The notes beneath the pieces are model-generated. The model did not search any database and was not told the origin of the DNA. It was given only the letters and a program-made list of their open reading frames with translations. From the NCBI GenBank assembly GCA_002427735.1, contig DIYP01000015.1, positions 119,993-183,992 of the forward strand: a stretch of DNA of 64,000 nucleotides, read 5' to 3'. Shown one piece after another: positions 33,701 to 41,860 of this stretch (positions are counted from its first letter, which is position 1; every line of letters starts with the position of its first letter). The position numbers and the translations under genes are program-made. This DNA comes from Flavobacteriales bacterium UBA6051. Lineage in GTDB: Bacteria; Bacteroidota; Bacteroidia; Flavobacteriales_D; Crocinitomicaceae.

Positions 33701-35047
33701 TTGAACAAACGATCAGAAATAGCTGCCGATGAAGGCGGAATGATTGAAGAGTCTGCAGCCAAAGAAACTCTTTCTACATGGCATAAAGCACATCCAGTCG
33801 TTGAAGATGCCAAAGTAGTCGATGGCGAAAAGACATGGGATTATTTTGTCGATTTAGGCGATAAGAGTGAAACAATTCCTGGAAATAGCAAGAAAGGCGC
33901 AGAAGATGAAGCTGGCATTCCTGACGGAGAGAATATTGTCGGTTTGTCTGCACCAGTTAAAGCGGATGGAGGTCATACTGTTAAACTTGAAGGTAGTCTT
34001 GCGAAAATTGAAATTAAAGTATTTAGTAAACCTAAATCACTCAACCAACTCGTAAATGACAAAAGAATTGAGATTGAGAAAAGCAAAGGAATGGATCCTG
34101 AGTATGACAAGCGCAGAGCGGCTCTCGATCAAGTGGACACGCTAAAGAAAACGCTAGGTAGTCATGTAGGAGAATATAAACGAGCAGTTGACAATGCTTA
34201 TACTGGAGGGAAGAAATCTGAGATCACAACGGCTTATAACAACGTTAACAATACTTTGATGGAAGTTGCTCAGAATCTTGAAATTATGGGGGTAGAAATC
34301 AAGGATTGGAATAGACCAGAGTCAGATGTTAAGAAAACAATGGTCAACGGTATGGCTAAACGAGTTATTGCACAACCACTAACTGCAGTACCTGGCAATA
34401 GTCAAGGTTCCGCAGCGACATCGGATCCAAAAGGGTGGGATTCGATTGATGTTTCTCTCCGTAAAAAGGGAGATTGGGTTAGAGCTCACTTACTAAGTCA
34501 TAAATTGCACGGCCCAGGTGACCAACTGTGGAACCTCTTCCCAGGAACTCGCGAAATGAACCTTGCTAACATGGAAAATCAGATTGAATCAGATGCTAAG
34601 GAGCGAGTTAATAAAGGAGAAGTGTTGTTTTATAATGTGGTTCTGACTTATGGAAACAGTGGCACATATGACTTTATTCCTACGGAAACCTATATGGAAT
34701 ATGGTAGCTATGATAGCATTAATAAAAAACGTGGAGAAGTATATAGCAGAGTTACATTTAAACAACAACCCCCGACAGGAGCTGCAGCTGCGACAAACGA
34801 TTTGAACTCTTCCTCAGCGAAAAGCTTGGATTTAGTGGCTAAGGCGAATGGAAAAAGTGATATGCACGGATTCTTTGTTAATATTGCTAAAGGACGAAAA
34901 AATGGGCATAAGTACTCTGACTCTAGAGTCGATAAAACAATTAAAGAGAAAATGAAACTATATTATGCCGATGGATCTTCCACACTTGATAGACACATGA
35001 CAAACTTGGAAGCTTTGCTAGACAGTGGAATACTCGTAACGAATTAA
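30719..35047 (+). CDS. eCIS effector: DUF4157 protein with C-terminal DNA/RNA non-specific nuclease domain
   Basis: A 1442-residue candidate cargo toxin. Near residue 35, NDKYEKEADAMADKVV is the motif found ahead of DUF4157. Residues 85-165 are Gln/Glu/Lys repeats (EEIQEKEEEEIQEKV). DUF4157 spans about 195-265 with SGVRVHTD and the zinc-binding motif HELTH (His258, Glu259, His262) followed by TVQQG. Residues 285-850 are glycine-rich and beta-rich, then a charged linker and helical segment. The nuclease domain (about 1235-1345) has RAHLLSHKLHGPGDQLWNLF with His1257 and GTREMNLANMENQIE, the pattern of DNA/RNA non-specific endonucleases in polymorphic toxins. DUF4157 is a recognised N-terminal marker of eCIS-associated toxins. 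Nuclease activity is inferred. The next gene starts 1 bp later. Confidence 0.88.
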   Translation: MSLIHSSKPKASTPSSDKKDNFFGTQAKLNIGKSNDKYEKEADAMADKVVGNQGLFGSEPFIPAQPNSVQKSEDQDDALQQKPLADSITPLVQKKEEELQMQEEEEAVQMMEEEHVQTSAEEETSALSNDESSTTSIDIQQKVEEEIQEKEEEEIQEKVDEHLQKSADTGGDGGGGSNFENSLASSKGGGSPMDSKTQSGMESGFGTDFSGVRVHTDDNAVQMNQELGSQAFTNGNDIYFNEGKYNPSSKDGQHLLAHELTHTVQQGASTEPASVQKAEGEEAPAEPVKPGSALDITHRFELTDAWAKYLDALYDKGERKFEVDVKIGERFSGTIMVRRLKATAEGETSKYELNKSGFQKYLNINGWSFLDPLRSAGVTPILVLKNFGEEQVTTGFLSVKMGETPLLADVQGFIKGINENLEAMQFLGIEPINVDGLENTFESGRLIFQVSSLSTVIDGYLSAGGGMGIMGETFTFNLNANVDVAGLASGEFTVARGEDGKLSGTGDIEADIANVNAKIHVEYIDGAVTIQGTGRIESEKFSGEITLLVTDAAKSKQMMNAALGVETMDAEAESSEAAPTPKTKNNQVLAGWGEVTASITPWLEGTAKVGIDSEGHVTIVGEIVVPDEIELMEQRGKKVDIFSVEIRAGYGIPLVGQVFLFASIGMFMNAGFGPLVLKDVGFTGTYSTDPSVLQEFSVTGTLGINAFAILGLEAEAGVGVTILGHDVKAGVNVTAAAGLRAYAEATPTLEYKEQASPEGGKTGETRLKGHFEAAAQLFLQLTGALFVELDSPWWSPAPDGREEYPLGEVQYPIGDSMGIGADMDWLVGSPDIPEIKFSPVEFDADKFTADVMADPPPRKRGDSDANPEGEWVDGNKPGDQQENPEMKDGEGLPENGKKKEDLKNLPDEQKYMRALDEMSKLEKADPKPTFSVVNAKAKKVKSKYGLDKITVKEKGDEAEVFVKHKKQDNGKHLLMVPMMSEAERAKLLVAALDDLNKRSEIAADEGGMIEESAAKETLSTWHKAHPVVEDAKVVDGEKTWDYFVDLGDKSETIPGNSKKGAEDEAGIPDGENIVGLSAPVKADGGHTVKLEGSLAKIEIKVFSKPKSLNQLVNDKRIEIEKSKGMDPEYDKRRAALDQVDTLKKTLGSHVGEYKRAVDNAYTGGKKSEITTAYNNVNNTLMEVAQNLEIMGVEIKDWNRPESDVKKTMVNGMAKRVIAQPLTAVPGNSQGSAATSDPKGWDSIDVSLRKKGDWVRAHLLSHKLHGPGDQLWNLFPGTREMNLANMENQIESDAKERVNKGEVLFYNVVLTYGNSGTYDFIPTETYMEYGSYDSINKKRGEVYSRVTFKQQPPTGAAAATNDLNSSSAKSLDLVAKANGKSDMHGFFVNIAKGRKNGHKYSDSRVDKTIKEKMKLYYADGSSTLDRHMTNLEALLDSGILVTN

Positions 35048-35048
35048 T

Positions 35049-35753
35049 ATGGATATAAAAAAGACCTTCAGAAAGGACCTTCTTGAAACCGAATTGTTTT
35101 CTTCTGAAGACAATCAAGGTGATTTTAAATTAGACGTTAGCAAGATTTACTTGAGTAAAGGAGTTTTACCCGATCAAGAACTTGATGTCAAAATGCAAGC
35201 GCTTTCAAGTCTTCCTCTTTCAAAAAGTCTAGAAACGGAATTAATTGAAATTTATACTCAAATAAGTCTTCTTGAATTAGGGTGGGATCTTACGGCTAAT
35301 TTCGAATTTGACAAACTATTGTCTATTGATTACATCAAAAACGAGTGCAAAGCGGAAGATTTATCTTCAAAGGATTACAAGGATATTATTACAGGTGCAA
35401 TTAATCTTGTCAGACCGATGGACATGATTGACCAAAAGACCTTCGGATATCTTGAGAAAAATGGCAATAAGTACTATCCGTTTGATTTACATTTTGAGAC
35501 TATAGCCTCATTCAAAATGGAGAATGATACAATAGAAAACAACATCTATCTATATAATACGCAAGACTCCGATAATATCATTGACATGAATGTAACGGCG
35601 AAGCATTACTTACAACTGGCCTATGAGGCAAAATGTTTCAAGAACTGGCAATACGCTTATGCGCTGAAGGAGAGTCAGTATAATGAAAGACTATTAGGTA
35701 TTTTACCCGATTTTTTTCCATTTTTAGAACTTAATCTAGAACGCTTCAAATAA
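35049..35753 (+). CDS. Unknown protein downstream of the nuclease effector, immunity or chaperone candidate
   Basis: A 234-residue, acidic, soluble protein with no signal peptide, membrane segment or family I recognise. Its ATG is 1 bp after the effector stop, so both are made together. It looks mixed alpha/beta: helical QALSSLPLSKSLETELIEIY in the first third, YKDIITGAINLVRPMDMIDQ in the middle, and a C-terminal helix KNWQYAYALKESQYNERL. Adjacent placement, size and cytoplasmic location fit either an immunity protein for the nuclease or a loading chaperone for a 1442-residue cargo. I cannot separate these from sequence. Confidence 0.6.
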   Translation: MDIKKTFRKDLLETELFSSEDNQGDFKLDVSKIYLSKGVLPDQELDVKMQALSSLPLSKSLETELIEIYTQISLLELGWDLTANFEFDKLLSIDYIKNECKAEDLSSKDYKDIITGAINLVRPMDMIDQKTFGYLEKNGNKYYPFDLHFETIASFKMENDTIENNIYLYNTQDSDNIIDMNVTAKHYLQLAYEAKCFKNWQYAYALKESQYNERLLGILPDFFPFLELNLERFK

Positions 35754-35770
35754 TTACAAATAACCACCGC

Positions 35771-38281
35771 ATGCCCAAATTCTTCTCTTTCCTAAACGCC
35801 GTATCCAACTTCATAAAGGCTTCTATTTTAAGTCTACTGGTTATTGGCGTTATAGTTGGATTGCTTACACAAATGGATCAGGCATTTGCAATGGTCGTTG
35901 ACTTAGTTGAAAAAGGAGGAGTATCATTTTTCTTATCGTTCCTACTCATTTATGGACTGGCACTTAGCTTATCGCACTACCCTATTTACACGTATTATGC
36001 GGCTAACCTGAACAATTCAGATGGTTATACAATTTGGAAAGAAGTCCAACCGTTTAAGCGGTTTCCTTTACGCTGGTGGAAGGTTTACACCTATCGCACG
36101 AATAACAAAATCGGATACGCGAAGAACCGGTTGGTAAATGCGCTTCGATATTTTCTTGGAGTTATTCTATTTGGAGCATGGGCATATATCATCCTTGTTA
36201 GCTTCGAACCAAATCTCATTTTTGATCCCATCTTTATTCCAACTAAATGGATTAAATACATTGTCTTTGCCTTCATTGTCATCGCTTTTCTCGTGTACAC
36301 CCGATTAAAAAAGCGAGTAGATGATCCTACGAACAACAAACCTTTACTTGCGAAACTAGCCGTTTGGTTCTTTTTCTGCTTTGTTGTATCAGTGGGACTG
36401 CTGGCAATTATTCTATACTTCAGTAGCTTCAGTAAAGCATCATTACTCTTCATTATTCTTGCAACTATTTCCTTACTTTTTACGTATGTATTCTTTCGAC
36501 TGATCAGGTCAAAGCTTACGCGCACTATCAGTGAGTTAGAGTATAAAAACCGTCATTTTTTTAAAGGCTTTATTAAACTCTTTAAATCACTTGAAAAATC
36601 GGAGAATTACCTTCTAATGTTTGCCTTTTACGGTATTATTTCCTTTCTGATAATTATCTACTCGGTATTAGCGGCCTGGATACCTCAGCTGCCTGGGCTC
36701 AATGGAATTCCTGTATTACTTGCATACTTATATCTCTACTCATACATTATCGCAAACTTGATGAAGTATTTCTTCGTCACGAACAAAATTTCTAAACAAG
36801 CGCAAAGCAAAGGAACACACCTCGAACATATTCAAGAAACAAGAACATATAAATGGATTTTGTGGTCTACGACCATTTCAGTCTTGTTAATTGTAGTAAG
36901 CTTTTTTAAATGGGAAACCCGAACGCATGAGTTAGACTTGGTCAAACAAACAAATGCTCCGATTTTAGAGGCTAACTTTATAGAATCCCTAAATGCTATT
37001 GAAACAGATGCGTATTTTTTCATCGCTTCACAGGGAGGTGGACTCAAGGCTAATGTCTGGACACTTAATGTGATGCAACAACTACAAACGCAAACCAATG
37101 GTAAGTTACTCGATAAATCGGTAGCGTTATCCGGTGCATCAGGTGGTTCATTAGGCCTGGCATTATATACAGCATTGTATGATGAGCACGCAAAAGATTT
37201 CAATTCGTATCGACCTAAAATTGATCGTATTTCCGAAGGAAACTACACCTCCGTTGACCTATCTCTCATGTTTGGTCCTGACATGTTCAGAAAAGTTCTT
37301 CCACTTAATTTTATTAAAGGAAAGGATAGGCCCTATTATTCAATGTTGCGTTATCAAAATGCAATAACAGGCAGAGCTGATAAAGAACTATCGAAAGTTT
37401 CATTCAGAGAATACTGGAAAGACATTTATAAACGAAATGGGCATATTCCTTCCCTAATAATGAACACAGCATCCAACAAAGGTCAACGAGGAATACTGTG
37501 GTCGGTTAAACCAGAGGAATTTGCTGACATTTTCCCATTCTCTCAAGATTTGGCCGAGTTAAAGAACAACCAAACATTGACTTACTACCAAGCGGTGTCG
37601 ATGACTAATCGTTTCCCACTTTTTAGTCCTTCTGCAAAAGTCAAACACATGGGACATTATATTGATGCTGGCGCAATTGACAATAGCGGTCTGCTTGGAT
37701 GTTTAGACGTTTATCAGTATCTGAAAAAGAAAGAAAGTGACTTATTCGCAGATAAACATATTGTATTTATTGAAATAATAAATGGTAAGAGTTCATATGT
37801 TCAATACTTACTGCGAAAGTTTGAAGAACAAAATGTTGGGCCAGGTGAAAAGCTATTTCTTTTGGATAATGAATCAGAATCATCAACAATTAGTAATGAT
37901 ATCAGTGGAGGGATAAGTCTGTCTAAAATCCCGGGATACCTGAATGGAATGATGCGCTCATGGGATAAAGCATCTTCGAAGAATCATCACATTGAGATTT
38001 ATATGCCACAGCGCGTAACTATTGCAGACGTAGAAAGCGTTATTGGAGGTGATCTTGACGAAAAATGGTTAAACAAACTAGAGGTGTTTCTAGATGATGT
38101 GAACGCTTCAATTCAAAATGTTACAGAAGGTGAAAAAGGTTTTTGGGAAGACTGGGAGTATTATGAACCTGTTCTGTCCAGGCATTTAAGCGAGAGTTGC
38201 CTTAAGTATAATGTGAGTATTCTTGATCATCCTTTCCTCAAGGAACAATTTTCAAAAATTAAACAACTCGCGGAGAAATAA
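35771..38281 (+). CDS. Polytopic membrane protein with C-terminal patatin-like phospholipase domain
   Basis: An 836-residue protein. About nine transmembrane helices occupy residues 10-376 (for example ASILSLLVIGVIVGLL, YIVFAFIVIAFLVY, LLIVVSFF). A patatin domain follows (about 410-680): oxyanion loop SQGGGLKA, nucleophile elbow GASGG with Ser457, and the dyad aspartate in YIDAGAIDNSG (Asp632; a DAG variant of the usual DGG/DGA). The remaining 150 residues are soluble. Patatins cleave acyl chains from phospholipids. Such a membrane-anchored lipase inside an injection-system operon could be a self-lysis/release factor or a membrane-acting effector. Both are inference; the domain calls are firm. 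The gene lies 17 bp after the immunity candidate and 9 bp before the ATPase. Confidence 0.82.
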   Translation: MPKFFSFLNAVSNFIKASILSLLVIGVIVGLLTQMDQAFAMVVDLVEKGGVSFFLSFLLIYGLALSLSHYPIYTYYAANLNNSDGYTIWKEVQPFKRFPLRWWKVYTYRTNNKIGYAKNRLVNALRYFLGVILFGAWAYIILVSFEPNLIFDPIFIPTKWIKYIVFAFIVIAFLVYTRLKKRVDDPTNNKPLLAKLAVWFFFCFVVSVGLLAIILYFSSFSKASLLFIILATISLLFTYVFFRLIRSKLTRTISELEYKNRHFFKGFIKLFKSLEKSENYLLMFAFYGIISFLIIIYSVLAAWIPQLPGLNGIPVLLAYLYLYSYIIANLMKYFFVTNKISKQAQSKGTHLEHIQETRTYKWILWSTTISVLLIVVSFFKWETRTHELDLVKQTNAPILEANFIESLNAIETDAYFFIASQGGGLKANVWTLNVMQQLQTQTNGKLLDKSVALSGASGGSLGLALYTALYDEHAKDFNSYRPKIDRISEGNYTSVDLSLMFGPDMFRKVLPLNFIKGKDRPYYSMLRYQNAITGRADKELSKVSFREYWKDIYKRNGHIPSLIMNTASNKGQRGILWSVKPEEFADIFPFSQDLAELKNNQTLTYYQAVSMTNRFPLFSPSAKVKHMGHYIDAGAIDNSGLLGCLDVYQYLKKKESDLFADKHIVFIEIINGKSSYVQYLLRKFEEQNVGPGEKLFLLDNESESSTISNDISGGISLSKIPGYLNGMMRSWDKASSKNHHIEIYMPQRVTIADVESVIGGDLDEKWLNKLEVFLDDVNASIQNVTEGEKGFWEDWEYYEPVLSRHLSESCLKYNVSILDHPFLKEQFSKIKQLAEK

Positions 38282-38290
38282 TATTACTGA

Positions 38291-39601
38291 ATGAATCATT
38301 ACTTTACCTTTCTTCATGCATTCATAAAATACAGGATTAGTTCAGACCTCGGGACGTCGGAGTCTTCGGCACGACCTGTTTTTTCCTTTACAAGACATAA
38401 AGATGCTAAAGAACTAACGCGTTTCATAAAAGAGAATAAACTTTCTGAGGATGAAATTATCATTGTTCTTATGGCACTCGTACCGCACGTTCTTCCAAGT
38501 TTCTTTAGTGCACTGATCGCTGGTTTTTTCCCAAATGGGGGCGAATTTCCTGAATTCGGCGGTTTGAAAGGTAAAAATCATCGTGGCATTTTACCCACTG
38601 GAGAAACAGCGCTGTATGTTTTAGCTGGAAATATGCTTCCTGGAAGAATGGAAGCTAAAAAGGTATTTGATCCAGAGAACCTAGTGATTCGATTAGGTAT
38701 TATTCAACTCGGCAACGTGCCAGCTGGAGAACCCAAAATAGCGGGACAGCTCACACTTGATCAAGAATACGTAGAGTTATTTACAACGGGGTCGGTCGTT
38801 AAACCATCGATGAGTCAAGACTTTCCAGCAGAGCGAATCTCTACCCAAATGGATTGGGAAAATCTCGTACTGAATAGTAAAACGCGCGAAGAGATTAATG
38901 AAATTGAAACCTGGCTGAAATACAACGATGTGCTATTGAACGAATGGAATATGAAGCACATTATTAAACCAGGATATCGCGTCATGTTCTATGGACCGCC
39001 TGGTACAGGAAAAACGTTGACAGCCAGTCTACTCGGAAAATACACGAAAAGAGACGTCTATCGAATCGATCTGTCAATGGTTGTGTCGAAATACATCGGA
39101 GAAACGGAGAAAAACCTGAGCTCGTTATTCAACAAAGCAGCCAACAAGGACTGGATTCTGTTTTTTGACGAGGCAGATGCTATTTTTGGTAAGCGCACTA
39201 ATGTGAGAGACGCCCATGACAAATATGCCAATCAGGAAGTCTCTTATTTGTTGCAGCGAATTGAAGCGCATCCGGGATTGGTGATACTTGCGTCCAACTT
39301 AAAAGACAACATAGATGCGGCTTTTACCCGCCGCTTCCAATCGATCATAGAGTTTGATTTACCAAATGTAGAAGAACGCATTCAGCTATGGAAAAACAAT
39401 GTACCAAAATCAATCAAGGTAGCGAAAGATGTTTCCTTCCGTGACATTTCTGAAGCTTATGATATAACCGGAGCGAATATTGTAAACGTGATTCAGTACG
39501 CTTGCCTGCAACAATTAGAAGCTAAGTCGAAAGAGCTTGAGCTTGATTTCCTTATCAAAGGCATTCACAAAGAATATACAAAAGAAGGCAAAATCATATA
39601 A
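38291..39601 (+). CDS. AAA+ ATPase of the eCIS (Afp15 type)
   Basis: A 436-residue AAA+ protein closing the operon. A family-specific N-terminal domain (about 1-200) precedes the ATPase core: Walker A GPPGTGKT (235-242), Walker B WILFFDEADA (Asp293, Glu294), sensor 1 VILASNLKDN, and arginine finger region AFTRRFQSIIEF. Afp15/PVC15-type ATPases are needed for stable particle assembly, though the exact step is unsettled. As the last gene it matches the typical 3' position of this component. No N-terminal targeting signal, so cytoplasmic. Confidence 0.92.
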   Translation: MNHYFTFLHAFIKYRISSDLGTSESSARPVFSFTRHKDAKELTRFIKENKLSEDEIIIVLMALVPHVLPSFFSALIAGFFPNGGEFPEFGGLKGKNHRGILPTGETALYVLAGNMLPGRMEAKKVFDPENLVIRLGIIQLGNVPAGEPKIAGQLTLDQEYVELFTTGSVVKPSMSQDFPAERISTQMDWENLVLNSKTREEINEIETWLKYNDVLLNEWNMKHIIKPGYRVMFYGPPGTGKTLTASLLGKYTKRDVYRIDLSMVVSKYIGETEKNLSSLFNKAANKDWILFFDEADAIFGKRTNVRDAHDKYANQEVSYLLQRIEAHPGLVILASNLKDNIDAAFTRRFQSIIEFDLPNVEERIQLWKNNVPKSIKVAKDVSFRDISEAYDITGANIVNVIQYACLQQLEAKSKELELDFLIKGIHKEYTKEGKII

Positions 39602-39604
39602 AAA

Positions 39605-39628
39605 AAGCCAGCACAAAAGTGCTGGCTT
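39605..39628. terminator. Bidirectional terminator closing the eCIS operon
   Basis: AAGCCAGCAC, loop AAAA, GTGCTGGCTT: a perfect 10-bp stem just after the ATPase stop. On the minus strand it is followed by a run of Ts, so it is strongest for the convergent T9SS-protein gene; on the plus strand the tail is TTCCTATTTT. Confidence 0.85.
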
Positions 39629-39646
39629 CCTATTTTCTACATTCTC

Positions 39647-41491
39647 TTAATCCAAAAGAACAACTCTTTCCTTAGCGCTCTTTGTACCATCTGAAATGAT
39701 CAACGTATATACACCCTCTTCAATTGAAGATGTACTCAATTTCAAGGTATTCTGTTGTCCAGTCAGCACAGAGTGTTCCTCTGTGTAGACAACTTTCCCG
39801 TTCATATCCAATAATTGAATAACGGTTTCTTCTGAACCAGGTGTCAAATCAATAAATAGCTCATCATTCGCTGGATTCGGATAAACCGCTAAATCAATAA
39901 CATTTTCTGATTCTTCAATTGACAAAGCACAGTCGAATTGCGCACGACAAACAATTGCTCTCGGGTTAGACAACCAAAATACATCTCCTACACCATCAAA
40001 ACCATATACATCGCGATCTCTTACCGGCTGTCCGTACATGAAACTAACATCGTCGGAGCCATCTTGAGCACCGCCATAATGTCCAGCAACAACCAACATC
40101 TCCTCTCCTGCATAAACGGGAGCTTCAGCAAATAATGGAAGCGAAATAATCGTTCCTACATCTGATGACTGAAGTTCATAGATATCAGTTAAACCACGTT
40201 GAACCCATTCTGAATTTACCGGATCCCAGGCGTGTACCTCTCCGTAAACTGTCTTTAAAGCATTGTTCGCATCATCCGCAATTCCTATTTCGATACACTG
40301 TACTCCATCATCATTCATTATTTCGTACACATTTCCAATTCTAAATGCGTTCCCGGTGTTACTCGAGAAATTGGAAATTGAACCTGTAGATTGTGATGGA
40401 TCTGATAAATTATCCATTCCGTACAGCGTATTGGTGATTACAACCGAATCAGAAAAATCATTGTTATTTGGATTTCCATCTGTTTGCCCACTCACCGTAC
40501 AACTGAAGTCTACGTCATGCTTACCTAAAGTAGCAGGAGTCCAGTTAGTGCTAACCGTAAATGTATCCATTTGTACAGCTGCAAGATTAGCCTGGGCAGA
40601 AGTACCTGTGAAATCGACACCACCAGTGTTCGTTACTGTAACCTCAGAGAATACATTATCCAATTGTCCACCAGTATTATTGGAGATTTCGGAATAAAAC
40701 GATACCGGTCCATTTTGGCTCAAAGGTATCTTATAATATTGATATTGGTACTGACCTGTTCCCCACCAATTATCACCAATTTGAGCATCAAAAGGATCCG
40801 CTTCACTTAAATTAATATCATCGACCTGCCAATGGTAAACACGAGCGTTCCAACCGATCATAATGTACACATTTGGTTGATTTGCCGCCGTAGTAGTAAT
40901 GTTAAGAGAAACAAGATCTGCATTCGCCGAAGCTGTATTATTCGCTAGACCACCAGAGACGTCATATCCAACCCAGTTGATACTGTCATTACTTACTAAA
41001 ACGTTCATGGAAACACCATTGTTGTATCGGTAATACTGTTCAAATGTCAATATAACTGATGATCTCCCAGAGCAATCAATCCCAGACGTAACAATATATG
41101 AACTCAAGTATTGATAATTGGAACTAGAAGGCTGACCGTATGTAAAATGGTTCGCAGAATCCGGATCACAGATAATAAATCCGTTGTTTGCAGTACTGGA
41201 AAGCAATCCTGTTCCAGCAGCAGTAGCGTTGTTTCCGTTAAAATTTCCCCATGAACCGTCAGTAGTATATGTCCATGGACAAATCCCCGAAGAATCAACT
41301 ACCGCCCAGCTCGTTGGAATTCCATTTCCAAAATCCTCCGTCCAAAACGGAGCAGCTTTAGCAGAACTCATCGCAGGAGATGCGACTACCTTTCCACTTT
41401 TCGTTTCCGGGCTGTCCAATTCTTGATTTAATTGCTGAGCAAAAGTGAATTGAACCGCTAAAAGACAGAGCCCAAATGTAATTTTTTTCAT
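39647..41491 (-). CDS. T9SS-secreted protein with MAM/jelly-roll-like domain
   Basis: A 614-residue secreted protein. Signal peptide MKKITFGLCLLAVQFTFAQQ. Residues about 50-230 (EDFGNGIPTSWAVVDSSG at the start, WQVDDINLSEADP at the end) are the choice-of-anchor/MAM-type jelly-roll found in many Bacteroidota surface proteins. A middle beta-rich region follows. The last 80 residues (LAVYPNPANDELFIDL ... GVYTLIISDGTKSAKERVVL) are a type A T9SS sorting domain. No protease or glycosidase motif found; an adhesin or surface-exposed binding protein is plausible. Single-gene unit ending at the shared terminator. Confidence 0.82.
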   Translation of the reverse strand: MKKITFGLCLLAVQFTFAQQLNQELDSPETKSGKVVASPAMSSAKAAPFWTEDFGNGIPTSWAVVDSSGICPWTYTTDGSWGNFNGNNATAAGTGLLSSTANNGFIICDPDSANHFTYGQPSSSNYQYLSSYIVTSGIDCSGRSSVILTFEQYYRYNNGVSMNVLVSNDSINWVGYDVSGGLANNTASANADLVSLNITTTAANQPNVYIMIGWNARVYHWQVDDINLSEADPFDAQIGDNWWGTGQYQYQYYKIPLSQNGPVSFYSEISNNTGGQLDNVFSEVTVTNTGGVDFTGTSAQANLAAVQMDTFTVSTNWTPATLGKHDVDFSCTVSGQTDGNPNNNDFSDSVVITNTLYGMDNLSDPSQSTGSISNFSSNTGNAFRIGNVYEIMNDDGVQCIEIGIADDANNALKTVYGEVHAWDPVNSEWVQRGLTDIYELQSSDVGTIISLPLFAEAPVYAGEEMLVVAGHYGGAQDGSDDVSFMYGQPVRDRDVYGFDGVGDVFWLSNPRAIVCRAQFDCALSIEESENVIDLAVYPNPANDELFIDLTPGSEETVIQLLDMNGKVVYTEEHSVLTGQQNTLKLSTSSIEEGVYTLIISDGTKSAKERVVLLD

Positions 41492-41551
41492 AACCTATGA
41501 TGTTAGTGATTAAGTAATTACATGCAATATCGGAAAATTTGGCAAAAAAAA

Positions 41552-41572
41552 ACCGATGCTGTGAGCATCGGT
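41552..41572 (-). terminator. Terminator of rpmH
   Basis: ACCGATGCT-loop GTG... pairs with AGCATCGGT in a 9-bp perfect stem, followed on the minus strand by a run of eight or more Ts. It lies 21 bp after the rpmH stop: a classic rho-independent terminator. Confidence 0.9.
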
Positions 41573-41593
41573 CTATATCCTACATGAGAAGAA

Positions 41594-41755
41594 TTAACGC
41601 TTGTGCATTCCTTCATCAGAAACAGTCAACTTCTTTCTTCCCTTACGACGACGTGCCGCCAAGACTCTTCTTCCGTTCTTAGTTGCCATGCGGCTGCGGA
41701 ATCCGTGCTTGTTTCTTCTCTTTCTAACTGATGGTTGAAACGTTCTTTTACTCAT
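41594..41755 (-). CDS. rpmH: 50S ribosomal protein L34
   Basis: A 53-residue, extremely basic protein, MSKRTFQPSVRKRRNKHGFR onward with SRMATKNGRRVLAARRRKGR, which is ribosomal protein L34, a component of the large subunit near the exit tunnel. It is slightly longer than the usual 44-46 residues owing to a C-terminal tail (LTVSDEGMHKR) common in Bacteroidota. It has its own promoter and terminator. The usual neighbours rnpA and dnaA are absent; a lone rpmH is normal in this phylum. Confidence 0.97.
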   Translation of the reverse strand: MSKRTFQPSVRKRRNKHGFRSRMATKNGRRVLAARRRKGRKKLTVSDEGMHKR

Positions 41756-41793
41756 GATCTATATCTTTACCTCTGTTGTCAAAATTAGGACTG

Positions 41794-41822
41794 CAAAGAT
41801 AACTATTTTTTCTATCTACCAA
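41794..41822 (-). promoter_or_regulatory. Bacteroidota-type promoter of rpmH
   Basis: On the minus strand: TTG (41822-41820), 18 bases, TATCTTTG (41801-41794). Exact consensus with proper spacing. The -7 box lies 38 bp before the rpmH ATG, leaving a leader of roughly 30 bases. Confidence 0.8.
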
Positions 41823-41860
41823 AAGCTTTGCGAAAAAAATCGAAAAGAATTTGAATTCCA

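Noticed and set aside
8857..39601. Prophage or type VI secretion system
   Set aside because: No capsid, portal, terminase, integrase or lysis genes, and no TssJLM or ClpV-type genes; LysM hub, DUF4255, DUF4157 and Afp15-type ATPase point to an eCIS.
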